A stretch of DNA of 64,000 nucleotides, from contig NZ_KI421504.1 in the NCBI RefSeq assembly GCF_000473165.1, forward strand, positions 1,208,501-1,272,500. Direction: 5' to 3'. The DNA is from Leisingera aquimarina DSM 24565 (lineage in GTDB: Bacteria > Pseudomonadota > Alphaproteobacteria > Rhodobacterales > Rhodobacteraceae). Position numbers and translations under genes: made by a program. Shown here in pieces: positions 9,265 to 17,824 of the stretch. Position 1 is the stretch's first letter. The number at the start of each line of letters is the position of its first letter. The notes beneath the pieces are model-generated. The model was not told where the DNA came from. It did no database searches and worked only from the letters and a program-made list of their open reading frames with translations.

Positions 9265-10641
9265 ATGGAGCCGGAAGAGCAGACCCTGCCAAAGGATGCA
9301 ATCGCGGAAAGCACCGCCGAGGCGCTGGAGTTCGGGCAGCAGATCTGGGGCTTGCTGATGCAGGGGGGCGAGCTTCTGCTAAGGCCCTGGAACGCCTATC
9401 AGGTTGGCATTGCACTGGCGGTGTTCGTGCTGGCTGCCCTGATCGCCAAGCCGTTGGGCAGGGCTTTCCATGACTGGCTGCGCGGGCGCGAAGGCTGGCC
9501 GCGCTGGCGGATGCGGGTCGGGCTGGTGCTGCACAAACGGATCCGCGGCATCCTGTTTGTGCTGCTGATCTGGCTGGTGGTGCTGATCATGCAGGAGGCG
9601 ACCTGGCCCAGCCGCTCGCGGTTGCTGGAACTGATCGCCAACCTGTCGCTGGCCTGGCTGATTGTCTCTTTTGCGACCAGGCTGGTCGGCAACCCCTTGC
9701 TGCGAAACCTGGTGAAATACGGCGCCTGGACCTGGATCACCCTGCGTATTCTGGGGATCACCCAAGAGGCAATTCATCTGCTGGACGGCATTGCCATAGA
9801 ATTCGGCGACCTCAGGATTTCGCTCTATCTGGTGGTTCAGGCGGCGGTCATTCTTGGGGTGATGCTGACGCTGGCGCGGGTGATTTCATCGGTGGCGGCA
9901 AACCGCATCCGCAGCAACCCCGATATCTCTCCGTCAATGCAGGTGCTGGGCGCCAAGATGGCGCAGATCCTGCTGTTCGGCGGCGCCTTCTTCATTGGCC
10001 TTAAGGCCATCGGCATCGATCTGACCGGGCTGGCGGTGCTGTCGGGTGCCATTGGCGTCGGCTTGGGGTTCGGCCTGCAAAAGGTGGTGTCGAACCTGGT
10101 GTCGGGCTTGATTATCCTGTTGGACAAATCGATCAAGCCGGGCGACGTGATCTCCTTGGGCGATACCTTCGGCTGGATCAACGCGCTGGGCGCGCGCTAT
10201 GTCTCTGTCGTGACCCGCGACGGGCGGGAGTATCTGATTCCAAACGAGGACCTGATCACCTCGCAGGTGGTGAACTGGTCGCATTCCGATAAGTTCGTGC
10301 GGCTGGATTTGACGTTCGGCACCGGTTACAGCGACGACCCGCACAAGGTGCGCAAGATCGCGATAGACGCCGCATTGGGGGTGAACCGGGTGCTGAGCGC
10401 AGGCGGCAAGAAACCGGTCTGCCATATCACCGGTTTTGGCGACAGCAGCGTTGATTATGTTCTTAGAATCTGGATCGACGACCCCACCGGAGGCCTCACC
10501 AATATCCGCGGCAATGTCTATCTGGCGCTGTGGGATGCGTTCCAAGCTGAAGAGATCTCGATCCCCTTCCCGCAACGCGAAGTGCGGATGCTGAACGACC
10601 CGCTGCCGGTCAGGGTTGCACCTGCCGGGAATGAGGGATAA
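9265..10641 (+). CDS. MscS-family mechanosensitive channel
   Basis: A 458-residue inner-membrane protein that would open under membrane tension to release solutes during hypo-osmotic shock. Several N-terminal hydrophobic helices precede the pore helix and the diagnostic segment GAIGVGLGFGLQKVVSNLVSG, followed by the MscS beta domain with the IKPGDVISLGDTFGWI and REYLIPNEDLITSQVVNWS patterns and a cytoplasmic C-terminal domain. It is larger than E. coli MscS, as expected for MscK/YbdG-like members with extra transmembrane helices. The start is the ATG at 9265, with GGAGG and AGGGGG just upstream, rather than the earlier in-frame codon at 9217. Confidence 0.92.
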   Translation: MEPEEQTLPKDAIAESTAEALEFGQQIWGLLMQGGELLLRPWNAYQVGIALAVFVLAALIAKPLGRAFHDWLRGREGWPRWRMRVGLVLHKRIRGILFVLLIWLVVLIMQEATWPSRSRLLELIANLSLAWLIVSFATRLVGNPLLRNLVKYGAWTWITLRILGITQEAIHLLDGIAIEFGDLRISLYLVVQAAVILGVMLTLARVISSVAANRIRSNPDISPSMQVLGAKMAQILLFGGAFFIGLKAIGIDLTGLAVLSGAIGVGLGFGLQKVVSNLVSGLIILLDKSIKPGDVISLGDTFGWINALGARYVSVVTRDGREYLIPNEDLITSQVVNWSHSDKFVRLDLTFGTGYSDDPHKVRKIAIDAALGVNRVLSAGGKKPVCHITGFGDSSVDYVLRIWIDDPTGGLTNIRGNVYLALWDAFQAEEISIPFPQREVRMLNDPLPVRVAPAGNEG

Positions 10642-10757
10642 AGCACAGGGCTTGCATCGCCAGGGCGGGGTTTCATTGAAAATTCACCATCTGGTTGCTA
10701 CATTATTAATAGGCCCGGCGCCGGGGCTTGGCGGCGCGTTGCAAGGAGGACTCTGTC

Positions 10758-11180
10758 CTGTCACCCGTACCTCAAGCGGCGGATGCCGCTGTTAATGGGG
10801 CAGCCGTGATGGCCGCCCAGTCCCAGCCCACCAGCGAACAGCTGCTGGAGCGGATTCTTTCTTCACTCAGCGATGACAAAGCCGAAGATGTTGTGCAGAT
10901 CGATCTGCGCGGCAAGACGGCGATTGGCGATTACATGGTGCTGGCCTCGGGCCGTTCCACCCGCCAGGTTGCCGCCATGGCTGAAAAGCTGACTGACCGG
11001 CTCAAACAGGAGTACCAGCTTGGCTGCAAGGTCGAAGGCAAGGATACAGGCGACTGGGTGCTGATCGACACCGGTGATGTGATTGTCCATATCTTCCGCC
11101 CGGAAGTGCGCGAGTTCTATCAGCTCGAGAAGATGTGGATGCCCGCAGGCGCCGCGGCAGCTCCGGCAGCCGAAGGCTGA
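10758..11180 (+). CDS. rsfS: Ribosomal silencing factor RsfS
   Basis: An Iojap/RsfS protein that binds ribosomal protein L14 and blocks 30S-50S joining in slow growth. The core DDKAEDVVQIDLRGK, DYMVLASGRSTRQVAAMAEKL and GDWVLIDTGDVIVHIFRPEVREFYQLE is typical. The start is uncertain. The only strong Shine-Dalgarno (AAGGAGGA, 10743-10750) sits 7 nt before CTG at 10758, so a CTG start is proposed. Alternatives are GTG 10806/ATG 10809, which lack a ribosome binding site, and TTG 10728, which lies upstream of it. rlmH follows 62 bp later, as in many alphaproteobacteria. Confidence 0.9.
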   Translation: MSPVPQAADAAVNGAAVMAAQSQPTSEQLLERILSSLSDDKAEDVVQIDLRGKTAIGDYMVLASGRSTRQVAAMAEKLTDRLKQEYQLGCKVEGKDTGDWVLIDTGDVIVHIFRPEVREFYQLEKMWMPAGAAAAPAAEG

Positions 11181-11242
11181 ACCGAAGGCTGATTTGATGC
11201 AGGCCCGCGCCAGGGTGCGGGCCGGATTGCTTTTGGAATTTC

Positions 11243-11713
11243 ATGCGACTGCATATCTGTGCGGCCGGCCGGTTGCGGGCTGGCCCTGAAAAATCCCTCA
11301 TCGACGACTATCTTGCCCGGTTCGACCGGACCGGCCGCGCGCTGGGCCTGGGGCCTGCGCGGGTGGTGGAGATTGAGGACAAAAAGAACGGCGGCATGGC
11401 GGCTGAGGCTGCACTGCTGCGCAAGGCCTTGCCTAAGGGCGCGGTGATCTGCACCCTGGATGAGCGCGGCAAGGTGATCTCTTCCCCGGATTTTGCGGAC
11501 AAGCTGGCAGGCTGGCGCGACAGCGGCCGTCAGGACTTGGCGCTGATTATCGGCGGGGCAGACGGGATTGATCCCAGCTTGCGGGCCGAGGCGGATTTTT
11601 CAATCTCGTTTGGCAAGATGGTCTGGCCGCATATGCTGGTGCGGGTGATGCTGGCCGAGCAGATCTACCGCGCCGCAACTATTTTGGCAGGCAGCCCCTA
11701 TCACCGGGTATGA
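11243..11713 (+). CDS. rlmH: 23S rRNA (pseudouridine-1915-N3)-methyltransferase
   Basis: A 156-residue SPOUT-fold enzyme that methylates pseudouridine 1915 in helix 69 of 23S rRNA on the assembled ribosome, using S-adenosylmethionine. The knot motifs CTLDERGK, LALIIGGADGID and the C-terminal LVRVMLAEQIYRAATILAGSPYHR are all present. The length is normal. The ATG at 11243 has a weak ribosome binding site, consistent with coupling to rsfS just upstream. Confidence 0.96.
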   Translation: MRLHICAAGRLRAGPEKSLIDDYLARFDRTGRALGLGPARVVEIEDKKNGGMAAEAALLRKALPKGAVICTLDERGKVISSPDFADKLAGWRDSGRQDLALIIGGADGIDPSLRAEADFSISFGKMVWPHMLVRVMLAEQIYRAATILAGSPYHRV

Positions 11714-11760
11714 GGCGTCCCGCCAGGTCGGAATGCGCCTGCGGCGCATGCCTGCGGCGC

Positions 11761-11782
11761 GAGTATTTTTGAAAAGATGAAG
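11761..11782 (+). repeat. 3'-end element, copy 1 (GAGTATTTTTGAAAAGATGA)
   Basis: First of three identical copies of a 21-nt motif on the plus strand, 48 bp after the plus-strand rlmH stop. It is preceded by a GC hairpin (TGCGCC-TGC-GGCGCA, about 11734-11748). The hairpin plus T-run layout suggests transcript termination or 3'-end processing. Confidence 0.7.
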
Positions 11783-11783
11783 C

Positions 11784-12140
11784 TCAGCGCGGGGTGAGGA
11801 TGTAGGCTTCCTGGCCCCAGCCGTCCACCAGACAGCGGGCCTGGATTTCTACGCTTGTGATGCCGTCAGGGATCTGCACGCCGCTGAGCGAGCGGGTAAA
11901 GGGTTGTTCGTGTTCGTGCGGATGCGCCAGAACCCGCAAGTCCAGCTCGTTGCCGTCCATGTCCAGCACCCGCCAGCCGTCGGCGTAATGGTCCCAGCCG
12001 GTATCCGGGTGGGACAGCGTGACGCTGAACGTCCAGCTGCCGCCGGATTGACGGGCGGTGGCATTCTCGATCACCGGTTCGTCCGCCAGGGCGGGAAGCG
12101 CAATGGAGCAGAGTGCGAAAGCGGCAAAGGTCTGTTTCAT
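11784..12140 (-). CDS. Small periplasmic protein, function unknown
   Basis: A 118-residue protein with a signal peptide MKQTFAAFALCSIALPALA (cleavage near residue 19). The mature part is beta-rich in appearance with SGGSWTFSVTLSHPDTGWDHYADGW and a single cysteine. It resembles conserved roseobacter hypothetical proteins, but I do not know a function. It converges with rlmH and is 36 bp downstream of the DUF599 gene on the same strand, so the two may form an operon. Confidence 0.75.
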   Translation of the reverse strand: MKQTFAAFALCSIALPALADEPVIENATARQSGGSWTFSVTLSHPDTGWDHYADGWRVLDMDGNELDLRVLAHPHEHEQPFTRSLSGVQIPDGITSVEIQARCLVDGWGQEAYILTPR

Positions 12141-12176
12141 GGCGCTACCTTAGCCGCGCGCCCAAGAGAGGTGCAG

Positions 12177-12899
12177 TCACGACACTGTGTCCCCTTTGCT
12201 GACTGGCGGGATGCGCAGCAGGATCGTGCGGGAATGCGAGGCAAATTCCCGCCGGTACAGCACCGCAAAGGTGATCACCGCGGCGCCTGCCAGCGGCAGC
12301 GCACCCGCCAGCCAGGCCACGGCAGCCAGCGCAAAATAGGTCGCCCGCATGCCGCGGTTAAAGCTGCGCGCAGCAGTGATGCTGATTTCGGCGGCCTGTG
12401 CGGCGCGGGGGTAGGCAAGCGGATCCCTGCGGTCATTCGGCACCGCAGCCATCAGCACCGCGCAATAGCCGAACAGCCGGTGCGACCAGACGAATTTCAG
12501 AAACGCATTTGACAGAAACAGCAGCACAACCAGGATCTTAACCTCCCAGACAAAGGCTGGTGCACTGTCCTGGATTAGGTCTTCGGCCACGCCGGCCAGC
12601 TGTTCGGTATTGCCGATCAGAGCCAGCCCGCCGCCAATTGCGATCATCGCGGCAGAGGCGAAAAAAGCGGTCGCCTGGCGCAGATTGCCTGCCAGCTGGG
12701 CATCAAAGATCCGCGGATCGCGCTCGGCCATCTGTTTCATCCAGTCGCGCCGGAAATCCGCCATCAGCCAGGAGACCGAGGGCCGCCCCGCAGGCGGGTT
12801 CTCGATCCGCCAGCCGATCCATAGCCAGCCTGCAATCAGCAGGGCGAGGGCGGCAGGGTCGTACAGGGAAAATTGCGCAAGGCGGGTGGTCCAGATCAT
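12177..12899 (-). CDS. DUF599-type membrane protein
   Basis: A 240-residue protein with three to four transmembrane segments (residues ~15-32, 75-100, 125-145, 190-220). The region RRDWMKQMAERDPRIFDAQL followed by a hydrophobic FFASAAMIAIGG segment and the SFNRGMRATYFALA segment is characteristic of the DUF599 family, which has no known function. It is transcribed divergently from glcDEF; the operator at 12959-12979 lies 60 bp from its start and could affect it too. Confidence 0.75.
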   Translation of the reverse strand: MIWTTRLAQFSLYDPAALALLIAGWLWIGWRIENPPAGRPSVSWLMADFRRDWMKQMAERDPRIFDAQLAGNLRQATAFFASAAMIAIGGGLALIGNTEQLAGVAEDLIQDSAPAFVWEVKILVVLLFLSNAFLKFVWSHRLFGYCAVLMAAVPNDRRDPLAYPRAAQAAEISITAARSFNRGMRATYFALAAVAWLAGALPLAGAAVITFAVLYRREFASHSRTILLRIPPVSKGDTVS

Positions 12900-12958
12900 G
12901 GCCTGACACTAGGGGGCTGATCCTGGCGCGGCAATCCGTCTCTTGCCAGACGGGATGA

Positions 12959-12979
12959 TTGGTAATATTATTTTACCAA
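12959..12979. promoter_or_regulatory. Palindromic operator upstream of glcD
   Basis: Perfect inverted repeat TTGGTAA (12959-12965) / TTACCAA (12973-12979) around an AT spacer TATTATT, ending 13 bp before the glcD start and overlapping the ribosome-binding region. The TGGT...ACCA half-sites recall GntR/FadR-family operators such as those used by GlcC- or LldR-like regulators, though the spacing is wider than the classical one. Repression of glcDEF from this site is inferred. Confidence 0.6.
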
Positions 12980-12992
12980 ATAGGAGAAGCCC

Positions 12993-14441
12993 ATGGAGAT
13001 GCCATCCCCGAACCCCGCCATTCTGGCCCGCAAGGCGCGGCTTGCCGAGCGGCTGCTGGCTGTGCTGCCTGGAGATGCGGTGATCCAGGACGCGGCGGAG
13101 ACACGCGCCTATGAGTGCGACGCGCTGACGGCCTATAAATGCCCGCCGCTGCTGGCGGTGCTGCCGCGGAATACGCAGGAGGTCTCGGACATCCTGCGAA
13201 TCTGCCACGAGGAAGGCGTGCCGGTGGTGCCGCGCGGGGCGGGCACTTCGCTGGCGGGCGGGGCGCTGCCGACGGCGGATTGCGTTATTCTGGGTGTGGC
13301 GCGGATGAACGGGGTGCTGGAAACCGATTATCAGAACCGCATCATCCGGGTGCAGACCGGGCGCACCAATCTGAGTGTTTCCGGCGCAGTGGAGGAGGAA
13401 GACTTCTTCTATGCGCCCGACCCGTCCTCGCAGCTGGCTTGTGCCATCGCGGGCAATATCGCCATGAACTCGGGCGGGGCGCATTGCCTGAAGTACGGGG
13501 TGACGACGAACAATCTGCTGGGCGTGACCCTGGTGATGATGGACGGCACTGTGGTGGAGATTGGCGGTGCACATCTGGACGCCGGGGGCTTGGACCTGCT
13601 CGGGGTGATCTGCGGCAGTGAAGGCCAGCTGGGCGTGGTGACAGAGGCCACCCTGCGCATCCTGCGCAAGCCCGAAGGCGCGCGGCCCATTCTGGTCGGC
13701 TATGACAGCAATGAGGTGGCAGGGGCCTGTGTCTCGGACATCATCAAGGCAGGCGTCTTGCCGGTCGCCATCGAATTCATGGACCGGCCCTGCATTGAGG
13801 CCTGCGAGGCATTTGCCAAGGCAGGTTACCCAAAGTGCGAGGCGCTGCTGATCATTGAGGTTGAGGGCAGCCCGGCGGAGATAGACCACCAGCTGGGACT
13901 GATCATTGAAATTGCCCGGTCCCACAATCCGGTAGAGCTGCGCGAAGCCGGCGATGCGGACGAGGCCACCCGCATCTGGCTGGGCCGCAAGTCGGCTTTT
14001 GGCGCCATGGGGCAGATCAACGACTACATGTGTCTCGATGGCACTATCCCAGTGTCCTCGCTGCCGTTTGTGCTGCGCCGGATCGGCGAGATGAGCCGGG
14101 AGTTCGGGCTGGATGTGGCCAATGTGTTCCATGCAGGCGACGGCAATATGCACCCGTTGATCCTGTTTGACGCCAACAAGCCTGGCGATCTGGAAACCTG
14201 CGAGGCTTTTGGTGCTGAGATCCTGAAGCTCTGTGTCGAAGCGGGCGGCTGTTTGACTGGCGAGCACGGGGTGGGGATCGAGAAACGCGATCTGATGCTG
14301 TACCAATACACTGCCGAGGACCTTGAGGCGCAGTTGAAGGTCAAGGATGTGTTCGACCCGAAGTGGCTGCTCAATCCGGCCAAAGTGTTTCCACTGTCAG
14401 CGACCCAAGATCGCCGGGACGTGGCGCTGGCTGCTGAATAA
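12993..14441 (+). CDS. glcD: Glycolate oxidase subunit GlcD (FAD-linked)
   Basis: A 482-residue flavoprotein subunit that oxidises glycolate to glyoxylate. The FAD-binding type 4 domain shows PVVPRGAGTSLAGGALP, the PDPSSQLACAIAGNIAMNSGG loop and EGQLGVVTEATLR. The C-terminal FAD-oxidase domain has NVFHAGDGNMHPLILFD and the EHGVGIEKRD motif typical of GlcD/lactate dehydrogenases. ATG at 12993 follows AGGAGA at 12982-12987. It is first in the glcD-glcE-glcF operon, which lets the cell use phytoplankton glycolate. Confidence 0.95.
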   Translation: MEMPSPNPAILARKARLAERLLAVLPGDAVIQDAAETRAYECDALTAYKCPPLLAVLPRNTQEVSDILRICHEEGVPVVPRGAGTSLAGGALPTADCVILGVARMNGVLETDYQNRIIRVQTGRTNLSVSGAVEEEDFFYAPDPSSQLACAIAGNIAMNSGGAHCLKYGVTTNNLLGVTLVMMDGTVVEIGGAHLDAGGLDLLGVICGSEGQLGVVTEATLRILRKPEGARPILVGYDSNEVAGACVSDIIKAGVLPVAIEFMDRPCIEACEAFAKAGYPKCEALLIIEVEGSPAEIDHQLGLIIEIARSHNPVELREAGDADEATRIWLGRKSAFGAMGQINDYMCLDGTIPVSSLPFVLRRIGEMSREFGLDVANVFHAGDGNMHPLILFDANKPGDLETCEAFGAEILKLCVEAGGCLTGEHGVGIEKRDLMLYQYTAEDLEAQLKVKDVFDPKWLLNPAKVFPLSATQDRRDVALAAE

Positions 14442-14475
14442 TGGGGGCTTTGCCCCCAACCCCCCAGAGTATTTT
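14442..14475 (+). terminator. Hairpin between glcD and glcE
   Basis: Stem TGGGGGC (14442-14448) / GCCCCCA (14452-14458) followed by a C tract and the GAGTATTTTT run. It has the form of a weak terminator, yet lies inside the glc operon, so it may reduce or process the transcript rather than end it. Confidence 0.5.
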
Positions 14476-14487
14476 TGAAAAGATGAA
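14467..14487 (+). repeat. 3'-end element, copy 2 (GAGTATTTTTGAAAAGATGA)
   Basis: Second identical copy, 25 bp after the glcD stop and ending 3 bp before the glcE start codon. Like the other copies it follows a GC-rich hairpin and is on the strand of the preceding gene. Confidence 0.7.
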
Positions 14488-14490
14488 ACC

Positions 14491-15588
14491 ATGACACCTC
14501 AGACCGAGGCCGAACTGGCCGAAATGATTGCGGGCGCAAGCGGGCCGCTGTGCATTCAGGGCGGCGGCACCCGCGGGCTGGATGCGGATGGCGAGAGGCT
14601 GAGCACACGCGCCCTGTCCGGTGTTGAGCTGTATGAACCCGGCGCACTGACGCTGGTGGTCAAGGCAGGCACGCCGGTGGCGGAGGTGGAGGCGCTGCTG
14701 GCCTCGGAAAACCAGCGGCTGGCGTTTGAGCCGATGGATCATCGCGGGCTGCTGGGCACGGACGGCGAGCCGACCATTGGCGGGGTGATTGCTGGGAATG
14801 TCTCCGGCCCCCGGCGGATCCAGGCGGGCGCGGCGCGCGATCACCTCTTGGGGGTGCGCTTTGTGGATGGCTCCGGCCAAGCGGTGAAGAACGGCGGCAG
14901 GGTGATGAAGAATGTCACCGGCTATGATCTGGTCAAGCTGATGTGCGGCGCCCATGGCACCTTGGGGGTACTGAGCGAAGTGTCGCTGAAGGTTCTGCCG
15001 CGGGCGGAGGCATCTGCAACAGTTGCAGTTGAAGGCGCTGGACCGGCGGATGCAGTGGCGGCGATGTCCGCGGCTCTGGGATCTCCCTATGACGTGACCG
15101 GTGCGGCCTATGATCCGGAGAAGCAAACAGCTTTTGTCCGGGTCGAAGGGTTTGCAGATTCAGCGGCCTACCGGTGCCGCAAGCTGGTTTCGGAATTGGC
15201 CGGCTTTGGCAGTCCCAGGATCGAAGGCGAGGACGCCGGCCTTTGGCGAGGCATCCGCGATGCCGCGGCCTTTCACGGGCGGGACGGCGATGTCTGGCGG
15301 ATTTCGGTGAAGCCATCTGACGCCGTTGCGCTGGCACCGCGGCTGCAGGCCGAGGCGCTGCAGTTCGACTGGGGCGGCGGGCTGATCTGGGCACTGGTGC
15401 CTGCGGGCACCGATCTGCGTGCGCGCGTCACCGTGCCAGGCCATGCTACGCTGGTTCGGGCCAGCGCGGACACCCGCAAGCGGCTTTGCGTGTTCCAGCC
15501 GCAGCCCGGCCCCCTGGCAGCAATCTCCGACGGGCTGCGGCGCCAGTTCGACCCGAAGGGAATCCTCAACCCCGGATTGATGGGATAA
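14491..15588 (+). CDS. glcE: Glycolate oxidase subunit GlcE
   Basis: A 365-residue FAD-binding subunit of glycolate oxidase. The N-terminal FAD-binding region shows LCIQGGGTRGL, GALTLVVKAGTPVAEVEALL and LGTDGEPTIGGVIAGNVSGPRR, followed by RDHLLGVRFVDGSG and KNVTGYDLVKLMCGAHGTLGV, all GlcE-like. The C-terminus ends DPKGILNPGLMG, as expected. It is shorter than GlcD because it lacks the full C-terminal FAD-oxidase cap. It lies between glcD and glcF, with only 4 bp to glcF. Confidence 0.94.
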   Translation: MTPQTEAELAEMIAGASGPLCIQGGGTRGLDADGERLSTRALSGVELYEPGALTLVVKAGTPVAEVEALLASENQRLAFEPMDHRGLLGTDGEPTIGGVIAGNVSGPRRIQAGAARDHLLGVRFVDGSGQAVKNGGRVMKNVTGYDLVKLMCGAHGTLGVLSEVSLKVLPRAEASATVAVEGAGPADAVAAMSAALGSPYDVTGAAYDPEKQTAFVRVEGFADSAAYRCRKLVSELAGFGSPRIEGEDAGLWRGIRDAAAFHGRDGDVWRISVKPSDAVALAPRLQAEALQFDWGGGLIWALVPAGTDLRARVTVPGHATLVRASADTRKRLCVFQPQPGPLAAISDGLRRQFDPKGILNPGLMG

Positions 15589-15592
15589 GCAC

Positions 15593-16915
15593 ATGCAGAC
15601 CACTTTCACCGATGCGCAGCTGCAGGACCCGGGCACCCGGCGCGCCAACGAGATCCTGCGTGCCTGTGTGCATTGCGGCTTTTGCACGGCAACCTGCCCG
15701 ACCTATCAGGTGCTGGGTGATGAGCTCGACAGCCCGCGCGGCCGCATCTACCTGATCAAGGACATGCTGGAGAATGCGCGGGTGCCGGACGAAAAGACGG
15801 TCAAGCACATCGACCGTTGCCTGTCCTGCCTGGCCTGTATGACCACCTGTCCCTCGGGCGTGCATTACATGCATTTGGTCGACCACGCCCGGGCCTATAT
15901 CGAGAAACACTATGACCGGCCCTGGAGCGACCGCGCCTTGCGCTGGCTGCTGGCCCGGATCCTGCCCTATCCGGGCCGGTTCCGCCTGGCGCTGTTTGGC
16001 GCGAAGCTGGCGAAACCCTTGAAGGGGCTGATGCCGGACGCGCGACTCAGGGCGATGCTGGATATGGCGCCGCGGCACATCCCGCCGGTCAGCCGCAACG
16101 ACGATCCGCAAAGCTTTGCCGCTGCTGTGCCCCGCAAGAAACGCGTGGCGCTGATGACCGGCTGCGCGCAAAAGGCGCTGAACACCGATATCAACGACGC
16201 CACCATCCGGCTGCTGACGCGGCTGGGATGCGAGGTGGTGGTGGCCAAGGGGGCAGGGTGCTGCGGGGCGCTGACACACCACATGGGGCGCGAGGAGGAA
16301 AGCCACGCCACGGCGGCAAAGAACATCCGCGCCTGGGGTGCGGAAATGGACGGGCGGGGGTTGGACGTCATTGTCATCAACACCTCGGGCTGCGGCACCA
16401 CGGTCAAGGACTACGGTCATATGTTCCGCAACGATCCGCTGGCCGCGGATGCAGCGCGGGTGTCGGAGCGAACCATGGATATCTCTGAGCTGCTGATGCA
16501 GCTGGAGCTGCCCGAGGGTGCGGACAAGGGGCTGACCGTTGCCTACCATGCCGCCTGTTCGCTGCAGCATGGCCAGCAGATCAAGACACACCCCAAGACG
16601 CTCTTGAGGCGCGCAGGGTTCACGGTGGTGGAACCCGCTGACAGCCATCTATGCTGCGGCTCGGCAGGCACCTACAACCTGATGCAGCCGGAGATTTCCA
16701 CCGAACTGAAGGCCCGCAAGGTCAAGACGCTGGAGGCCAGGCAGCCGGACCTGATCGCCGCGGGCAATATCGGCTGCATGATGCAGATCGGCTCCGGCAC
16801 GGAATTGCCCATCGTGCACACGGTGGAGCTGCTGGACTGGGCCACCGGCGGCCCGCAGCCGCCTGCGCTGACGGCGCCGGGCAAACGCGCGCCGGAGGTG
16901 CCGGTCCTGCGCTGA
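15593..16915 (+). CDS. glcF: Glycolate oxidase iron-sulfur subunit GlcF
   Basis: A 440-residue subunit that passes electrons from the GlcD/GlcE flavins to the membrane quinone pool. Two [4Fe-4S] motifs are seen near the N-terminus, CVHCGFCTATCPTY (residues ~24-37) and CLSCLACMTTCPSG (~75-88), followed by two cysteine-rich CCG domains with KGAGCCGALTHHMG and SHLCCGSAGTYNLMQP. The length is normal. It is the last gene of glcDEF; a 99-bp gap separates it from the protease pair. Confidence 0.95.
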   Translation: MQTTFTDAQLQDPGTRRANEILRACVHCGFCTATCPTYQVLGDELDSPRGRIYLIKDMLENARVPDEKTVKHIDRCLSCLACMTTCPSGVHYMHLVDHARAYIEKHYDRPWSDRALRWLLARILPYPGRFRLALFGAKLAKPLKGLMPDARLRAMLDMAPRHIPPVSRNDDPQSFAAAVPRKKRVALMTGCAQKALNTDINDATIRLLTRLGCEVVVAKGAGCCGALTHHMGREEESHATAAKNIRAWGAEMDGRGLDVIVINTSGCGTTVKDYGHMFRNDPLAADAARVSERTMDISELLMQLELPEGADKGLTVAYHAACSLQHGQQIKTHPKTLLRRAGFTVVEPADSHLCCGSAGTYNLMQPEISTELKARKVKTLEARQPDLIAAGNIGCMMQIGSGTELPIVHTVELLDWATGGPQPPALTAPGKRAPEVPVLR

Positions 16916-17014
16916 TGCCATGGCCAAAGAATCGGCTGCATAAACCGCGCATTTGCCCTAATTTTGCCTGAACGGACCCGTAATCTCCCAACTGGTGGAT
17001 AAGAGGAGAGACAT

Positions 17015-17824
17015 GTGAGGCAGTGGATACTGGCGGTTCTGGCAGCCGTGCTGCCGGCGGCGGCGATGGCGCAGGACAGTCTTTTGCAGCGGATGGACAC
17101 AATGGATGCGGGCCGCAAGTGGGAAGCGGTCGGACGTCTTGATGTGAACGGCGAGGGGTTTTGCACCGGCGCGCTGATTGCGCCTGATCTGGTGCTGACC
17201 GCCGCCCATTGTCTCTATGACAGCCAGACCAAGGCGCAGATCGACCCTGCCACCATTGAATTCCTGGCCGGCTGGCGCAACGGGCGCGCCTCGGCCTACC
17301 GCAGTGTGCGGCGCGCGGTGCAGCATCCCTCCTACGTCTATGACGGAGAGCTGTCGACCGACCGGGTGCGCAACGACATTGCCCTGCTGCAATTGCAGCG
17401 CCCGATCCGCAACACCACCGTGACACCCTTTGAAACCGACGAACGCCCGCGCAAGGGGGCCAGCATCGGTGTGGTGTCTTATGCGCATGACCGGTCCGAG
17501 GCGCCGTCCTTGCAAGAGGTCTGCGCGGTGATGGCACGCCAGCAGGGCGTGCTGGTGATGTCCTGCGACGTCGATTTCGGCTCCTCCGGGGCGCCGGTGT
17601 TTTCCTTTGAGGGAGGCACCCCGCGGATTGTTTCGGTGATCTCCGCCAAGGCCGAGGTCAACGGCGAGCGGGTCTCCCTGGGGTCCGCTCTGGCCGAGGA
17701 GCTGACCCTGCTGCAGGCGCAGCTGACAGGTGTGAACACGGGTGGCCGTCTGCCGCCCGGCGTCGGCCGGGTGAAGGTGGGCGAGGGGCGCAGCTCCTCC
17801 GGTGCGAAGTTCATCAGTCAATGA
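17015..17824 (+). CDS. Secreted trypsin-like serine protease 1
   Basis: A 269-residue S1-family protease with a signal peptide (cleavage after AAAMA, residue ~19). The catalytic triad is visible: His65 in LTAAHC, Asp121 in RNDIALL, and Ser191 in CDVDFGSSGAPVF. The usual GDSGG around the serine is replaced by GSSGA, as in some V8/glutamyl-endopeptidase-like bacterial members. The start is GTG at 17015 after AGAGGAGAG; the overlapping ATG at 17013 is followed at once by a stop. The next gene overlaps it by four bases and is a paralogue. Substrates are unknown; the location should be periplasmic or extracellular. Confidence 0.85.
   Translation: MRQWILAVLAAVLPAAAMAQDSLLQRMDTMDAGRKWEAVGRLDVNGEGFCTGALIAPDLVLTAAHCLYDSQTKAQIDPATIEFLAGWRNGRASAYRSVRRAVQHPSYVYDGELSTDRVRNDIALLQLQRPIRNTTVTPFETDERPRKGASIGVVSYAHDRSEAPSLQEVCAVMARQQGVLVMSCDVDFGSSGAPVFSFEGGTPRIVSVISAKAEVNGERVSLGSALAEELTLLQAQLTGVNTGGRLPPGVGRVKVGEGRSSSGAKFISQ

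Noticed and set aside
12909-14306. 465-codon open frame antisense to glcD
   Set aside because: High GC keeps the opposite strand open; glcD has full motifs, start and ribosome binding site, whereas the antisense frame has none.
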